A stretch of DNA of 64,000 nucleotides from Lactimicrobium massiliense (GCF_900343155.1 NZ_OUNG01000001.1:248001-312000), one strand, 5' to 3'. Shown: positions 34,438 to 43,195, numbered from the stretch's first letter. Translations and numbers: made by a program. Notes: generated by a model not told the origin, from the letters alone.

Positions 34438-35739
34438 TTATGCGGCTTCTTCTCCAATGAGATTCTGTCCGCTTACTCTTGTTAATTTTACCATAACAAA
34501 TGCACCTGGCACATATTCTTTCGCAGAGCGGAAACGAATCGTGCCATCCACATTGTCCGGGGCAAATTCTTCACTGCGTCCCAGGTACATGCCAGTTAAA
34601 GGATCTTTTCTTTCCACCAGCACTTCTACAGTACGGCCAATCCGTTCCGTCAGCAGTGCCCTGCCGATTTCTTCCTGTGCATCCAGAATCTCCTGGCGGC
34701 GGCGCATCTTTTCCTCCTGGGGCACATCATCCACCATCAGGGCAGCCGGTGTATTTTCTTCCTGCGAGAACGTAAAGACGCCAAGGCGGTCAAAACGCAC
34801 CTGCCGGATCATGTCCAGTGTCTCCTGGTGATCTGCTTCGGTTTCACCCGGGAAGCCGGAGATCAGCGTTGTGCGCAGAATGGCATGCGGGAATGCTTCC
34901 CGCAGATTATGGGTCAGATCCAGAATCTTCTGTCTGCTTGTCTTGCGGCGCATAGCGTGCAGGACATGGTCTGAGCCGGACTGGCTGGGAATATCGAAGT
35001 ATGGCACGATGTGACGGCACTGCTTCATGACATCAATCAGATGATCTGGGATTTCATCCGGGTAGAGATACAGCATGCGGATCCAGTGAATGCCTTCAAT
35101 GGCATCCAGCTGCTGCAACAGCTCAGGCAGATGGAGCTGATGGTCAAAGTCATAGCCATAGCGGGAACAATCCTGGGCAACCAGGGTGATCTCCTTGACG
35201 CCATTGGCAGCAAGCCTCTCTGCCTCGGAAAGGATGTCTTCCATGGGGCGGCTGTGCAGTCTGCCGCGGATGCCGGGAATGGCACAGAAGGCACACTGGT
35301 TGTCACAGCCATCCGCAATCTGCAGGTAGGCCATCCATGGCTTGCCTGACAGTACCCGGGGCACCAGGCCGTAATTATTGGCAATCGGAACACCGAGTGT
35401 CTGGGTCAGAATCGAGCCCAGAGATGGATATTCATCGATGGAGATGACACGATCCACTTCCGGCAGCTCCTTCTCCAACTGCGGCTTGTAGCGTTTGGCA
35501 AGGCATCCCATCACGATCAGTTTCTGCAGATGTCTCTGCTTGAGATCGGCCATTTCCAGAATGGTATCAATGGCTTCTGTCTTGGCACTTTCAATAAAGC
35601 CGCATGTATTGATGATGATGGCATCTGCCTCTTCATAGCTTGTCGTAATCTCCTGATGAGAAAACTTCAGCATGCCCAGCAGATTCTCTGTATCCACCAG
35701 ATTCTTGGCACAGCCAAGTGAAATAACTCCAATTTTCAT
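34438..35739 (-). CDS. rimO: Ribosomal protein S12 methylthiotransferase
   Basis: A radical-SAM enzyme of about 433 residues that adds a methylthio group to an aspartate of S12. It has the N-terminal cluster region ISLGCAKNLVDTE (about 5-17) with further cysteines in INTCGFIESAK and VMGCLAKRY, the radical-SAM CDNQCAFCAIP (about 147-157), and a C-terminal TRAM domain (about 365-433). The chosen ATG has CGAGG upstream. Confidence 0.95.
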   Translation of the reverse strand: MKIGVISLGCAKNLVDTENLLGMLKFSHQEITTSYEEADAIIINTCGFIESAKTEAIDTILEMADLKQRHLQKLIVMGCLAKRYKPQLEKELPEVDRVISIDEYPSLGSILTQTLGVPIANNYGLVPRVLSGKPWMAYLQIADGCDNQCAFCAIPGIRGRLHSRPMEDILSEAERLAANGVKEITLVAQDCSRYGYDFDHQLHLPELLQQLDAIEGIHWIRMLYLYPDEIPDHLIDVMKQCRHIVPYFDIPSQSGSDHVLHAMRRKTSRQKILDLTHNLREAFPHAILRTTLISGFPGETEADHQETLDMIRQVRFDRLGVFTFSQEENTPAALMVDDVPQEEKMRRRQEILDAQEEIGRALLTERIGRTVEVLVERKDPLTGMYLGRSEEFAPDNVDGTIRFRSAKEYVPGAFVMVKLTRVSGQNLIGEEAA

Positions 35740-35784
35740 ATCATAATCCTCGCGGTATCTCATTTTATCTGCAGAAAGAGAAAA

Positions 35785-35809
35785 AGAAAACCCTGCTTTG
35801 TGCAGGGTT
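35785..35809 (-). terminator. Terminator after pepC
   Basis: Hairpin AACCCTGC-ACAAA-GCAGGGTT followed by TTCTTTTTC on the minus strand, right after the pepC stop. Confidence 0.8.
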
Positions 35810-35814
35810 CGCTG

Positions 35815-37152
35815 TTAATCAGCGAGTGTTCCAAATGGATCCCATGGGGAAAGAACCACAGGTTCTTCCTTCAGTGCTTCCTGATTTTCCTTGGAGAGGT
35901 ATTTCTTTTCAATGGCTGCCACATAAACATACTTGTCAAACCAGGAATCACTGGCAATGAAGTATCCTTTGTTGGCTGTCTTATCACCCCAGGAGTTTTC
36001 AATCTTCCATCTGTCCGGCTGGCCGTTTTCATCCAGATTGACACCGGTGATGACCATGGCATGGTTCATGGCACTCTGTCTGTAGTCCAGCATATCTTCC
36101 TTGCTCATATCGAGGTTCATGTCAAAAGTATTGGCATAGTCATACTGCCTGTCATCCCAGAGGCCGCTTTCACGGTCGCCATCTTTACCGCAGTCACAGC
36201 CAAACCATACCGGCTGGCCGTCTTCCAGCATATCGATGATGCCCTGCTTGAGTTCATCCATCGGCACATTCAGCAGTCTGACCGGGCTGCCGTCTGCGAC
36301 GTTGCCAAGATACTTGACAGTATAGACATGATGGTATGGCTTGTCAGCAGTCGGTCCATTGATCACACTGATGAAGTCTTCCAGATCTTCGCTGAGATAC
36401 TTCTGATAGAACTGAAGCGGCGTGACATGGTAGCTGACATGATATTCATCCTTGCTGTCACGATAGGCAAACGTGAATTCCTTCGGCGGTAAGCCAAAGC
36501 AGTCTGCCAGCAGGCCATAGATCTCAGAAAGTGCCTGTTCATGCAGGGCATTCACCTTGTCCCTGTCACCGTCTGCGGCTGCCCTTCTGGCATCAGCCGC
36601 AAATCTGCGCAGACGCTGGTTGAGAATGCCATTCACATTTCTTGTATGGGAAGAAGAATACGTCTCCTTCATCGCCTCCTTCGGGCAGAGTCCATACTTT
36701 CTGACAATGGACACAAGCATGTTCCACTGACCGCCGTCACCCACGGCAAAATCCAGAAGATAACGAAGTTCCGGACTGTTGAGATCACTGTCCAGTTCAT
36801 TCTCCACGCAGCCCATGAACCAGTTGGCTTTTTCCAGCTTGTCATAGAAAGCGATGAAGTTCTGGGACAGTTCAAACTCCTTGATGTCATACTTATGGCC
36901 GATCTTTTCACGCAGAACATTCATTGCCGAGAAAATCCAGCAGCGTCCGGACTGCAGCTGGTTGGTTACCGGCATGGTCTTCAGATCGACGGAAAAGATA
37001 TTGGGATTGGCATTTTCAGCCTCAAAAACGCGGCTGATGGTGCTGACATCATTCTTGACAAGGGCATTTCTGACAACTCTTGCCTTATCGTTTTCTGTGT
37101 ACGCATGACGCATGGATGCAAGTGCACTTTCACTGATTGATTTCATTGACAT
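35815..37152 (-). CDS. pepC: Aminopeptidase C (bleomycin hydrolase family)
   Basis: A 445-residue C1B cysteine peptidase, a cytoplasmic self-compartmentalising hexamer that trims peptides. The catalytic cysteine lies in LQSGRCWIFSAMN (about 66-78), the histidine in AMNHAMVITGV (about 361-371) and the asparagine in IENSWGDKTANKGY (about 384-397). The length matches the family. Start MSMKS has AAGGAAACAGG upstream; the second Met is also possible. Confidence 0.95.
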   Translation of the reverse strand: MSMKSISESALASMRHAYTENDKARVVRNALVKNDVSTISRVFEAENANPNIFSVDLKTMPVTNQLQSGRCWIFSAMNVLREKIGHKYDIKEFELSQNFIAFYDKLEKANWFMGCVENELDSDLNSPELRYLLDFAVGDGGQWNMLVSIVRKYGLCPKEAMKETYSSSHTRNVNGILNQRLRRFAADARRAAADGDRDKVNALHEQALSEIYGLLADCFGLPPKEFTFAYRDSKDEYHVSYHVTPLQFYQKYLSEDLEDFISVINGPTADKPYHHVYTVKYLGNVADGSPVRLLNVPMDELKQGIIDMLEDGQPVWFGCDCGKDGDRESGLWDDRQYDYANTFDMNLDMSKEDMLDYRQSAMNHAMVITGVNLDENGQPDRWKIENSWGDKTANKGYFIASDSWFDKYVYVAAIEKKYLSKENQEALKEEPVVLSPWDPFGTLAD

Positions 37153-37226
37153 GATTCCTGTTTCCTTCCACGAAACAGATCTCCTCTCTAATTTCAGCAG
37201 TGCTGATACAAAGAAGTTTACTCTTT

Positions 37227-37670
37227 TTAACTGTCAATGCCAACTGGCAGTTCTTCTGCTTTCAGCATGCCCTGTTCAAACAGGTAAACAATGCTGCGGT
37301 AACAGCGGCGGAAGGCCGCATCCCTGCTCATGCCCAGATTTTCAGCGGCCTGTTTCCATGTCCTGTGATCGATGTATACCTGCCACAGCAGACAGGCAGC
37401 GGATGCATCAATCATGGACATCATGCTTTCAAAGGTATCCATCTGCCGCATGCATTCCGAAATCTTCTGCTGATTAACCGCATTTTTCTCAATCCACAGC
37501 AGCGGATCATACGTTCTGGAACCCTGGCGTTCAAACCGCACCGCATGCACACCGTTGGCCCGGTAGGCAATTTCTTTTTTCTGCTGCTGCAGAATATGAA
37601 CTCTCTGCACAGCATCCCGATAGCGCTGCACTGCCTTGCGGAACTGTCTGTTTGCCTCATTCTGCCTCAT
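37227..37670 (-). CDS. Small HTH protein, sigma-region-4/ArpU-like (second of a pair)
   Basis: About 147 residues from the ATG at 37670, which overlaps the end of the previous gene by 14 bases and has GGAGG upstream. The first half is a long helix (RQFRKAVQRYRDAVQRVHIL). The second half ends in a helix-turn-helix like the phage ArpU/sigma region-4 group (WKQAAENLGMSRDAAFRRCYRS). An upstream in-frame stretch is open but runs across the neighbour and has no family likeness. Function unknown. Confidence 0.6.
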   Translation of the reverse strand: MRQNEANRQFRKAVQRYRDAVQRVHILQQQKKEIAYRANGVHAVRFERQGSRTYDPLLWIEKNAVNQQKISECMRQMDTFESMMSMIDASAACLLWQVYIDHRTWKQAAENLGMSRDAAFRRCYRSIVYLFEQGMLKAEELPVGIDS

Positions 37671-38064
37671 ATGCAAAGGCATCCTCCATCCACGTATGAA
37701 TACTGCGCTGCATCGTCCGCAGACAGATGCCGTATTCTTCCGACAGCACCTTCTGCTTTTCCCTTTCCACATACTGCAGAAAAACAATCTGCCTGGCAAT
37801 CAGGCCATGTTTTTTCTCAATGCCATCCAGCACCTGTTCCACCTTGGACATCTGCCGGCGCAGATACATATACTGCCGCCAGATTTCAGCCTGTGCTTTT
37901 CCGTGCTGATAGCCTGCATCCTGCACCTGATCCCCGCACAGCCACGGATATCTTTTCTCCAGCTGCTGCACCCACTTCCGGCAGATGTCATAGGATGCCG
38001 CCTGCCGCTTGAAATCCTTTACCTTGTTGGCTACATACGCCTGATTGATCTCACTTCTGTTCAT
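37657..38064 (-). CDS. Small HTH protein, sigma-region-4/ArpU-like (first of a pair)
   Basis: About 135 residues from the ATG at 38064 (MNRSEINQAYVANKV), with CAGGAGG upstream. The C-terminal half (VFLQYVEREKQKVLSEEYG, then ICLRTMQRSIHTWMED) looks like the same helix-turn-helix as in the gene that follows. The two form an overlapping pair. Such regulators are usually found in phages, but no other phage genes are near. I do not know the target. Confidence 0.6.
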   Translation of the reverse strand: MNRSEINQAYVANKVKDFKRQAASYDICRKWVQQLEKRYPWLCGDQVQDAGYQHGKAQAEIWRQYMYLRRQMSKVEQVLDGIEKKHGLIARQIVFLQYVEREKQKVLSEEYGICLRTMQRSIHTWMEDAFAYEAE

Positions 38065-38113
38065 ATTCGCCTCCTGCTTCTCTATAGGCGGCAATGACGC
38101 AGATTCCCTGAAG

Positions 38114-38149
38114 AAAAAAACACAGACAGGAAATTTTTCCCATCTGTGT
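38114..38149 (-). terminator. Terminator after the iron-type ABC operon
   Basis: Hairpin ACACAGA...TCTGTGT with a seven-T run on the minus strand, a few bases after the ATPase stop. Confidence 0.75.
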
Positions 38150-38153
38150 ACTG

Positions 38154-38939
38154 TCATCTGATATTAGTTGGAATCATGGCCTGATACTCTTTGCCGTCCT
38201 GTGATGCATGGGCGATCACAACCCTGACGCCAAAAGCTTCTTCCATGTTTTCCTTCGTCAGGATTTCTCCCACGGGGCCATAGAGCGCTCTGCCATCCTT
38301 ATGCAGCAGCAGTGTCTGATCACTGATAGACAAAGCATGGTCAGGATAGTGCGTATTGAACACGATCAGCAATCCCTTCTCATGGGCAAGCTTCTGCAGC
38401 AGCCGCATGATGACAAGCTGGTTGCTCAGATCCAGGCCGGTTTCCGGTTCATCCAGAACAAGGATCTTCGGATTGGCCGCCAATGCTCTGGCAATCAGCA
38501 CCAGCTGCAGTTCTCCGCCGCTGATCTGTCCGCAGGATTTGCCGACAAGATGCGTAATGCCGGCCATTTCCATGGCTTTTTCTGCCTCTGCTTCATCTGT
38601 TTTCCCTGGTGAAGCAAACATGCCAAGATACATGCTGCGGCCCAGCAGAACAGTTTCTTTGACCGTATAAGGAAACGCCTGGCTGTGTGCCTGCGGCACA
38701 TAGGCAAAGGTCTGCCAGAACTGCCTGGCATGCAGCTGATCTGCCGGTTTGTCATCCAGCAGAACCTTTCCCTGCCATTTCAGAAATCCCAGGATGCATT
38801 TCAGCAGCGTCGTCTTGCCAGCGCCATTAGGGCCGAGAATCGATACAATCTGTCTTGATTCTGCAGAGAAATGAATATTCCGCAGGATCGGATGATCCTT
38901 TTCATAGGCAAAACTGCCATCTTTGATCATCAGTTTCAT
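38154..38939 (-). CDS. ABC transporter ATP-binding protein, FecE/BtuD type
   Basis: A 261-residue ATPase with Walker A GPNGAGKTTLLK (about 37-48), a Q-loop in FAYVPQAHSQAF, the signature ISGGELQLVLIARAL (about 138-152), and Walker B ILVLDEPETGLD (about 158-169). It powers uptake of an iron complex, heme or cobalamin through the adjacent permease. Its start overlaps the permease stop by four bases. Confidence 0.92.
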   Translation of the reverse strand: MKLMIKDGSFAYEKDHPILRNIHFSAESRQIVSILGPNGAGKTTLLKCILGFLKWQGKVLLDDKPADQLHARQFWQTFAYVPQAHSQAFPYTVKETVLLGRSMYLGMFASPGKTDEAEAEKAMEMAGITHLVGKSCGQISGGELQLVLIARALAANPKILVLDEPETGLDLSNQLVIMRLLQKLAHEKGLLIVFNTHYPDHALSISDQTLLLHKDGRALYGPVGEILTKENMEEAFGVRVVIAHASQDGKEYQAMIPTNIR

Positions 38940-39952
38940 GAGGCAATGCCTCCTGTCTTTTTCAGCAGGAAGATGAACAGCGGTGCCCCGATCAGGCTGG
39001 TCAGGATCGAGACCGGAATTTCAGCAGCAGTCAGTGTGCGTGCCACGGTATCTGTGATTAACATGAACAAGGCACCAAAGACAATCGAGCCTGGAATCAT
39101 GCGGGCATTGTTGTTGCCAAACAGCATCCGGCACATGTGCGGTATCAAAAGTCCTACCCATCCGATCAGTCCGCATCCTGCCACAATGCCGGCAGTAACA
39201 CCGGCTGAAGCCAGAATAACAAGTCCTCTTGTCAATGGCAGATTGATCCCAAGGCTTCTTGCCTCTTCTTCAGGCAGAGACAGTGTGTTCAGGCGGTTTC
39301 GCATCAGAAACAGCAGAATTGTTCCAGATGCAAGGATTGGTGAAAGCAGCCTGAGTGAGCGGACCGTGATCCCGGAGAAGCTGCCCATCAGCCAGAAGGT
39401 AATCGATGGCAGTACATCGTTTGGATCGGCGATGTATTTGACAAAGGATACCATGGCATTGAACAGTGAGGAGATCACCAGGCCTGCCAGAACAACCATG
39501 ATCATGGTGCTGCCGGTATTGTTTCTGGAGCGGCCGACAAGGAAGACAAGTAGAACTGCGCCAATGCCTGCCAGCATCGCCAGCATTTCGATGCCGGCGC
39601 TGTTCATTCCAAGCAGAATGCCCAGGGCAGCACCGAAGCTGGCACCGGACGCGGTGCCTAATGTATCAGGCGTGGCAAGGGGATTGGCAAACAGGGACTG
39701 GAAGGCAGCACCGGATGCCCCCAGGCCTGCCCCTGCCAGCATGCTGAAGAAGATTCTGGGCAGGCGCAGGTTCAGGATCACCTTTTCGGCATTGGCAAGC
39801 TGCGAACCATGTCCCATCAGAATGGAAATCACATCCTTGATGGGAACATGGTACTGACCGGTGCCAAGAGCGATGCAGGTACAGATCACCAGTAGCACAA
39901 TACCAGCTGCCATGATCCACGGATACGTTTTCCTTCCGTCCTGTTTCAGCAT
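38936..39952 (-). CDS. FecCD-family ABC permease
   Basis: A 338-residue membrane protein with about ten hydrophobic segments. It has RLPRIFFSMLAGAGLGASGAAFQ (broken by the limit here as RLPRIFFSML and GLGASGAAFQ, about 63-85), NPLATPDTLG (about 90-99) and GLLIPHMCRM (about 269-278), all FecCD signatures. Its ATG shares one base with the stop of the binding-protein gene (TGATG). Confidence 0.94.
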   Translation of the reverse strand: MLKQDGRKTYPWIMAAGIVLLVICTCIALGTGQYHVPIKDVISILMGHGSQLANAEKVILNLRLPRIFFSMLAGAGLGASGAAFQSLFANPLATPDTLGTASGASFGAALGILLGMNSAGIEMLAMLAGIGAVLLVFLVGRSRNNTGSTMIMVVLAGLVISSLFNAMVSFVKYIADPNDVLPSITFWLMGSFSGITVRSLRLLSPILASGTILLFLMRNRLNTLSLPEEEARSLGINLPLTRGLVILASAGVTAGIVAGCGLIGWVGLLIPHMCRMLFGNNNARMIPGSIVFGALFMLITDTVARTLTAAEIPVSILTSLIGAPLFIFLLKKTGGIAS

Positions 39953-41100
39953 CAGTTCCAGCTGCCGGCGTCACGGTTCGGTGTGTACATGGCAGAAATC
40001 TGATCGTCTGTCAGTGTCACGCCAAACAGCTTGTTGTAGTAATCCCTGACATCAGAAGCCACATCCACATCAGAGAACAGATCCGGATAGACAGCCTGGG
40101 CAAGCCATTCCAGTGTCAATGGTGTATCAATACCAGGCGTATAGGTGCGGTAAACGCCGAGCGGCATCTTGTAGACGCGCTTGTCCTGGACAGCCTTGAC
40201 ACTGGACCAGTCATCAGAACCAACCGCATTGTTATACAGATCATCCGGTGTTGTCTTGGTGAAGTTGGTGATGATGATGACATCCGGGTTCCATTCATAG
40301 ACCTGTTCCATCGTGATCTTGGCATTCATATTATCTGCCGGTACATCCTGGGCAACGTTGGCGGCCCCAACGGCATCACACCACCACTGGCCGAAGAACT
40401 TGGAAGATGAAGTCACCATGGCTGTATCGTCATACTGGTACAGGAACAGAACTTTCTGCTTGTCGGTGACATCCTTGACCTTGTCCTGGACATCATTGTA
40501 GACCTGGCTGGCATAATCGCCTGCCTGCGTGCCGCGCTTGCCGGCATAATCCGGATAAATCTGATCCAGCAGAGACATCCATTCCTGATAGGTCTTGATG
40601 GCATCATAGCTGAACTTGGTAGCAGAGATGCCTACAGCGGTCAGACCCGCATCTTCGAGCTGCTGTGCTTCATCCTTTTTGGCAGCGTTGTAGAAGACAA
40701 CATCCGGCTGCAGAGCCGCAAGAGCTTCCATGTTGACATCATCACCATTCATGATATCCGTGTTCACGTTGAGAATATCCGGATACAGCTGGCTGAGAAT
40801 GCCCGCCTTGGCCGCATTCATGGATACCGGCTCCATGGCAACAATGGAATCTGCACTGTTCAGGTACACAGTCAGCAGAGAAGGCAGCGGATAAATATCA
40901 AGGATCGCTACTTTCTCAGGATCCGTTGGCACCGTAACCGTACGGTCCGCATGGTCAGTGATGGTTACTTCAGCAGGAATTGCGGAAGCAGAAGCACTGG
41001 CAGAGGCACTTGCCGTTGTCTTGGCAGTACTGGCTGTTCCGCAGCCAGCCAGCATCGTCACTGCCAGTACGATGCTGCAAATCCGTTTCATGAGTTTCAT
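39952..41100 (-). CDS. Substrate-binding lipoprotein of an iron/siderophore-type ABC importer
   Basis: A 382-residue lipoprotein: signal peptide with lipobox MLAGC (Cys at 20), a Ser/Ala-rich linker (about 22-40), then a periplasmic-binding-protein fold of the FecB/FhuD class III kind, with VTITDHADRTVTVP (about 44-57) and AALQPDVVFYN (about 128-138). It presents the ligand to the permease. The ligand (ferric siderophore, heme or corrinoid) cannot be told. First gene of the three-gene operon; a hairpin lies in its leader. Confidence 0.9.
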   Translation of the reverse strand: MKLMKRICSIVLAVTMLAGCGTASTAKTTASASASASASAIPAEVTITDHADRTVTVPTDPEKVAILDIYPLPSLLTVYLNSADSIVAMEPVSMNAAKAGILSQLYPDILNVNTDIMNGDDVNMEALAALQPDVVFYNAAKKDEAQQLEDAGLTAVGISATKFSYDAIKTYQEWMSLLDQIYPDYAGKRGTQAGDYASQVYNDVQDKVKDVTDKQKVLFLYQYDDTAMVTSSSKFFGQWWCDAVGAANVAQDVPADNMNAKITMEQVYEWNPDVIIITNFTKTTPDDLYNNAVGSDDWSSVKAVQDKRVYKMPLGVYRTYTPGIDTPLTLEWLAQAVYPDLFSDVDVASDVRDYYNKLFGVTLTDDQISAMYTPNRDAGSWN

Positions 41101-41124
41101 TTCTACTCTCCCATCTCAAGTCTG

Positions 41125-41161
41125 AAAAGGCTCTTCTGCATGCCAAAGAGGCAGAAGAGCC
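41125..41161 (-). promoter_or_regulatory. Terminator-like hairpin in the leader of the ABC importer operon
   Basis: An 11-base-pair stem GGCTCTTCTGC/GCAGAAGAGCC followed by TTTTC on the minus strand. It lies between a TATAAT box (41226-41231) and the lipoprotein start, so it could act as an attenuator. No riboswitch class is recognised in the 65 bases before it. Confidence 0.5.
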
Positions 41162-41284
41162 ATTGCTTGCTGGATTCTATCTCTTCTGACGCAGATTTCT
41201 CTTTGCCATCAGATCTTGCAGTCCTATTATACGTTGAAACCGCAGAAAGAAAAGCCGCACACCTTGGAGAAAGAATGAAACTGC

Positions 41285-41290
41285 TATAAT
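41285..41290 (+). promoter_or_regulatory. -10 box of the PfkB-like gene
   Basis: Perfect TATAAT, 17 bases before the ATG and just ahead of the GGAGG ribosome site. A clear -35 is not seen. Confidence 0.5.
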
Positions 41291-41307
41291 GAACACGGAG
41301 GAATCAT

Positions 41308-42228
41308 ATGAAGAAAATACTTGCGGCGGCAGCTGTGACATGTGATCTGCGCGGCCACGTTCATCAGCTGCCAAAAGGAAATGAGGATATTGAACCTGTT
41401 TCTTTAAGCCAGCATCTTGGCGGGGCAGGCACGTATATGGGCCGGGTATGGAACGGCCTGCATCTGCCCTATGAACTGCTGGCATGTGCCGGCAACGGTG
41501 TCTATGGCGATGCGGTAAAGCAGATGGCAGAGAAAGAACAACTGCCGCTGATGCATGAGAGCGATGACATTCAGGGCTGCACCTATCATCTGATTGATGA
41601 TCAGGGCAGACAGGCAGAAATGGATGTGCCCGGGGCGGAATACAGTTTTGATGAAGACTGGATGGCCTATGAAGATGGCAAAGATTACAACAGTCTGGTG
41701 CTGGCAGATGATCTGTTAAGCGGGCCGGATGCGGACACCATGCTGGAAACACTGAGCTGGCTGGAATGTCCTGTCTTCTTGAATGCCTCGGCTGGCTTAG
41801 ACAAGATGGACAAAGATATTCTGGCATCGGTCCTGGGCATGAAGCCGATGGTATTTCTGCCGGCAACAGATCTTCTGGCATGGGCAGGCACAGGCAGTGA
41901 TATTGCCAAAGCCGCAAAATTGCTGCAGAAAGAAACAGATGCCCCAGTGATTGTCTATACCGGAAAAGAAGGCCTGTATGTGGAGGATGGCAGCCAGCAG
42001 CTGCGCACACCGGATGAGGATGAGATGGCATCCTGGAACCAGGAACAGCTCGATACATGTGCGGCGGCATTTGCTGCTGCGATGGCAAGTGGTTCGGATC
42101 TGCGCAATGCCGTCATGTTTGCGCGTGATCTCACCCTGCGCTTTGTCAAAAACAAGGGTGTCATGGAAGAATTTGACTGGCAGGAACAAAAGCAGCGCCT
42201 GGTGCATATACTGACATGGAAAGCATAG
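41308..42228 (+). CDS. PfkB-like carbohydrate kinase, divergent
   Basis: A 306-residue protein with the ribokinase fold: an N-terminal GGAGTYMGRVW region (about 39-49), PVIVYTGKEGLYV near 212-224 and a late LDTCAAAFAAAMASG near 250-264. The last matches the place of the PfkB motif 'GAGDxFxAG', keeping the aspartate but losing the glycines before it. So it is probably a sugar or nucleoside kinase with a changed anion hole, or an inactive relative. It overlaps the HAD gene by 13 bases. Confidence 0.65.
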   Translation: MKKILAAAAVTCDLRGHVHQLPKGNEDIEPVSLSQHLGGAGTYMGRVWNGLHLPYELLACAGNGVYGDAVKQMAEKEQLPLMHESDDIQGCTYHLIDDQGRQAEMDVPGAEYSFDEDWMAYEDGKDYNSLVLADDLLSGPDADTMLETLSWLECPVFLNASAGLDKMDKDILASVLGMKPMVFLPATDLLAWAGTGSDIAKAAKLLQKETDAPVIVYTGKEGLYVEDGSQQLRTPDEDEMASWNQEQLDTCAAAFAAAMASGSDLRNAVMFARDLTLRFVKNKGVMEEFDWQEQKQRLVHILTWKA

Positions 42229-42794
42229 ATACCCTGAAGCTGATGCATGCCTTGCATCAGTGTGAAAGAACTGCTGCCCATAACAGACAAAACGGGAGAT
42301 CAAAGATTTATGCCTTCCTGGACTTTGACGGTGTCATCAATGTCTTTTATCCACCTGGTTCACCCCAATATGAACACCTAGTGCAATTAAGCAAACAGAA
42401 TGTCCCCTTCCAGTTTTCAGATGAAGACTGCCTGAAAAGATTATCCTCACTCTGTCTGGACTATGATATCAATCTGATCATTTCTTCCTCATGGCGTTAT
42501 TCCGGTCTTGCCTATTGCCAGGATTATCTGGTCAAAGGCGGCCTGGATCAGAATGTCAAAGTCACCGGCATGACATCCGATGTCATTGGTAAAACCCGGG
42601 AAGAACTCATCCTGCAGTATCTGCAGGAACATCCGGATTACAGCGGTTTTCTAATTCTGGATGATATGTCCATGCCGCATCTGTACAAATATCTTGTACA
42701 TTGTGATTCCATGCATGGCTATGATGAAAAACAGGACGAAAAAGCACGGCAGATCCTGCAGGATCAACGCCTTTTCCCGATAACACAAAAGTAA
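42216..42794 (+). CDS. HAD-fold protein of the SAK-type (nucleic-acid repair-like) group
   Basis: A 192-residue protein with the HAD motif I FLDFDGVINVF (about 33-43), motif II serines in LIISSSWRYSGL (about 88-99) and a late acidic FLILDDMSM (about 145-153). The combination resembles 'HAD domain in Swiss Army Knife RNA repair' proteins. Substrate not known. It is coupled to the kinase-like gene by overlap. Confidence 0.7.
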   Translation: MESIDTLKLMHALHQCERTAAHNRQNGRSKIYAFLDFDGVINVFYPPGSPQYEHLVQLSKQNVPFQFSDEDCLKRLSSLCLDYDINLIISSSWRYSGLAYCQDYLVKGGLDQNVKVTGMTSDVIGKTREELILQYLQEHPDYSGFLILDDMSMPHLYKYLVHCDSMHGYDEKQDEKARQILQDQRLFPITQK

Positions 42795-42832
42795 GATTTA
42801 CAAATCTCTGACAAGAAATTTGAAAAAAGTGC

Positions 42833-42861
42833 TGGACATTGATTCAGGGCTATCGTATAAT
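42833..42861 (+). promoter_or_regulatory. Promoter of tRNA-Leu(CAG)
   Basis: TGGACA -35 (42833-42838), 17-base spacer, TATAAT -10 (42856-42861), ending 11 bases before the tRNA. Confidence 0.75.
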
Positions 42862-42872
42862 AGCGAAGCAAT

Positions 42873-42957
42873 GCGGATATGGCGGAACTGGTAGACGCGC
42901 TGATTTCAGGTGTCAGTGGGGAGACTCGTGCAGATTCGAATTCTGTTATCCGCACCA
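42873..42957 (+). tRNA. tRNA-Leu (CAG)
   Basis: A class II tRNA with a long variable arm, the TTCGAAT T-loop, and a 3' CCA encoded in the DNA. The anticodon loop TTCAGGT gives CAG, reading CUG. Confidence 0.95.
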
Positions 42958-42963
42958 TAAAGA

Positions 42964-42987
42964 AGTCCTCGGAAGAGGGCTTTTTTT
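42964..42987 (+). terminator. Terminator after tRNA-Leu
   Basis: Hairpin AGTCCTC-GGAA-GAGGGCT followed by seven T residues. The next gene's ATG begins two bases after the T run. Confidence 0.85.
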
Positions 42988-42988
42988 C

Positions 42989-43195
42989 ATGCCTAAAAAA
43001 GCATCCGGAGAATTCAATCAGTCAAAATACATCAACGATTAGGCAAAGAAGAACATGGGGCGCATCAATGTGCAGTACAAGAAAGAATTCACTGAAGAGT
43101 TCAAAGCCGCCTGCAAGAAGCTTTGCGTTTCCCAGTCCGAAGTGATCAGAGCGGCGATGGAAGAAACCATCAGAAAAGCTGAGGAGATACAGTAA
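42989..43195 (+). pseudogene. Ribbon-helix-helix protein gene interrupted by an amber codon
   Basis: The frame reads MPKKASGEFNQSKYIND, then TAG (43040-43042), then AKKNMGRINVQYKKEFTEE and AACKKLCVSQSEVIRAAMEE before TAA. Across the stop it makes a 68-residue CopG/Arc-like DNA-binding protein: a short basic start, a beta strand (RINVQY) and two helices. The residue before AKKN is commonly aromatic in such proteins, so TAT or TAC may have become TAG. A restart at the ATG of 43055 would give 46 residues that keep the DNA-binding fold. It follows a terminator closely, so expression is uncertain. Confidence 0.65.

Noticed and set aside
37227-38157. A prophage or prophage remnant around the paired HTH genes
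   Set aside because: No integrase, capsid, terminase or lysis genes and no attachment repeats are visible; only the HTH type is phage-like.
38114-41161. A cobalamin or heme riboswitch before the iron-type ABC operon
   Set aside because: The leader is too short and lacks the B12 box; only a hairpin is visible.
41177-42088. A 303-codon minus-strand frame opposite the PfkB-like gene
   Set aside because: Composition is Pro-, His- and Cys-rich as in antisense frames; the plus-strand gene has promoter, ribosome site and fold motifs.
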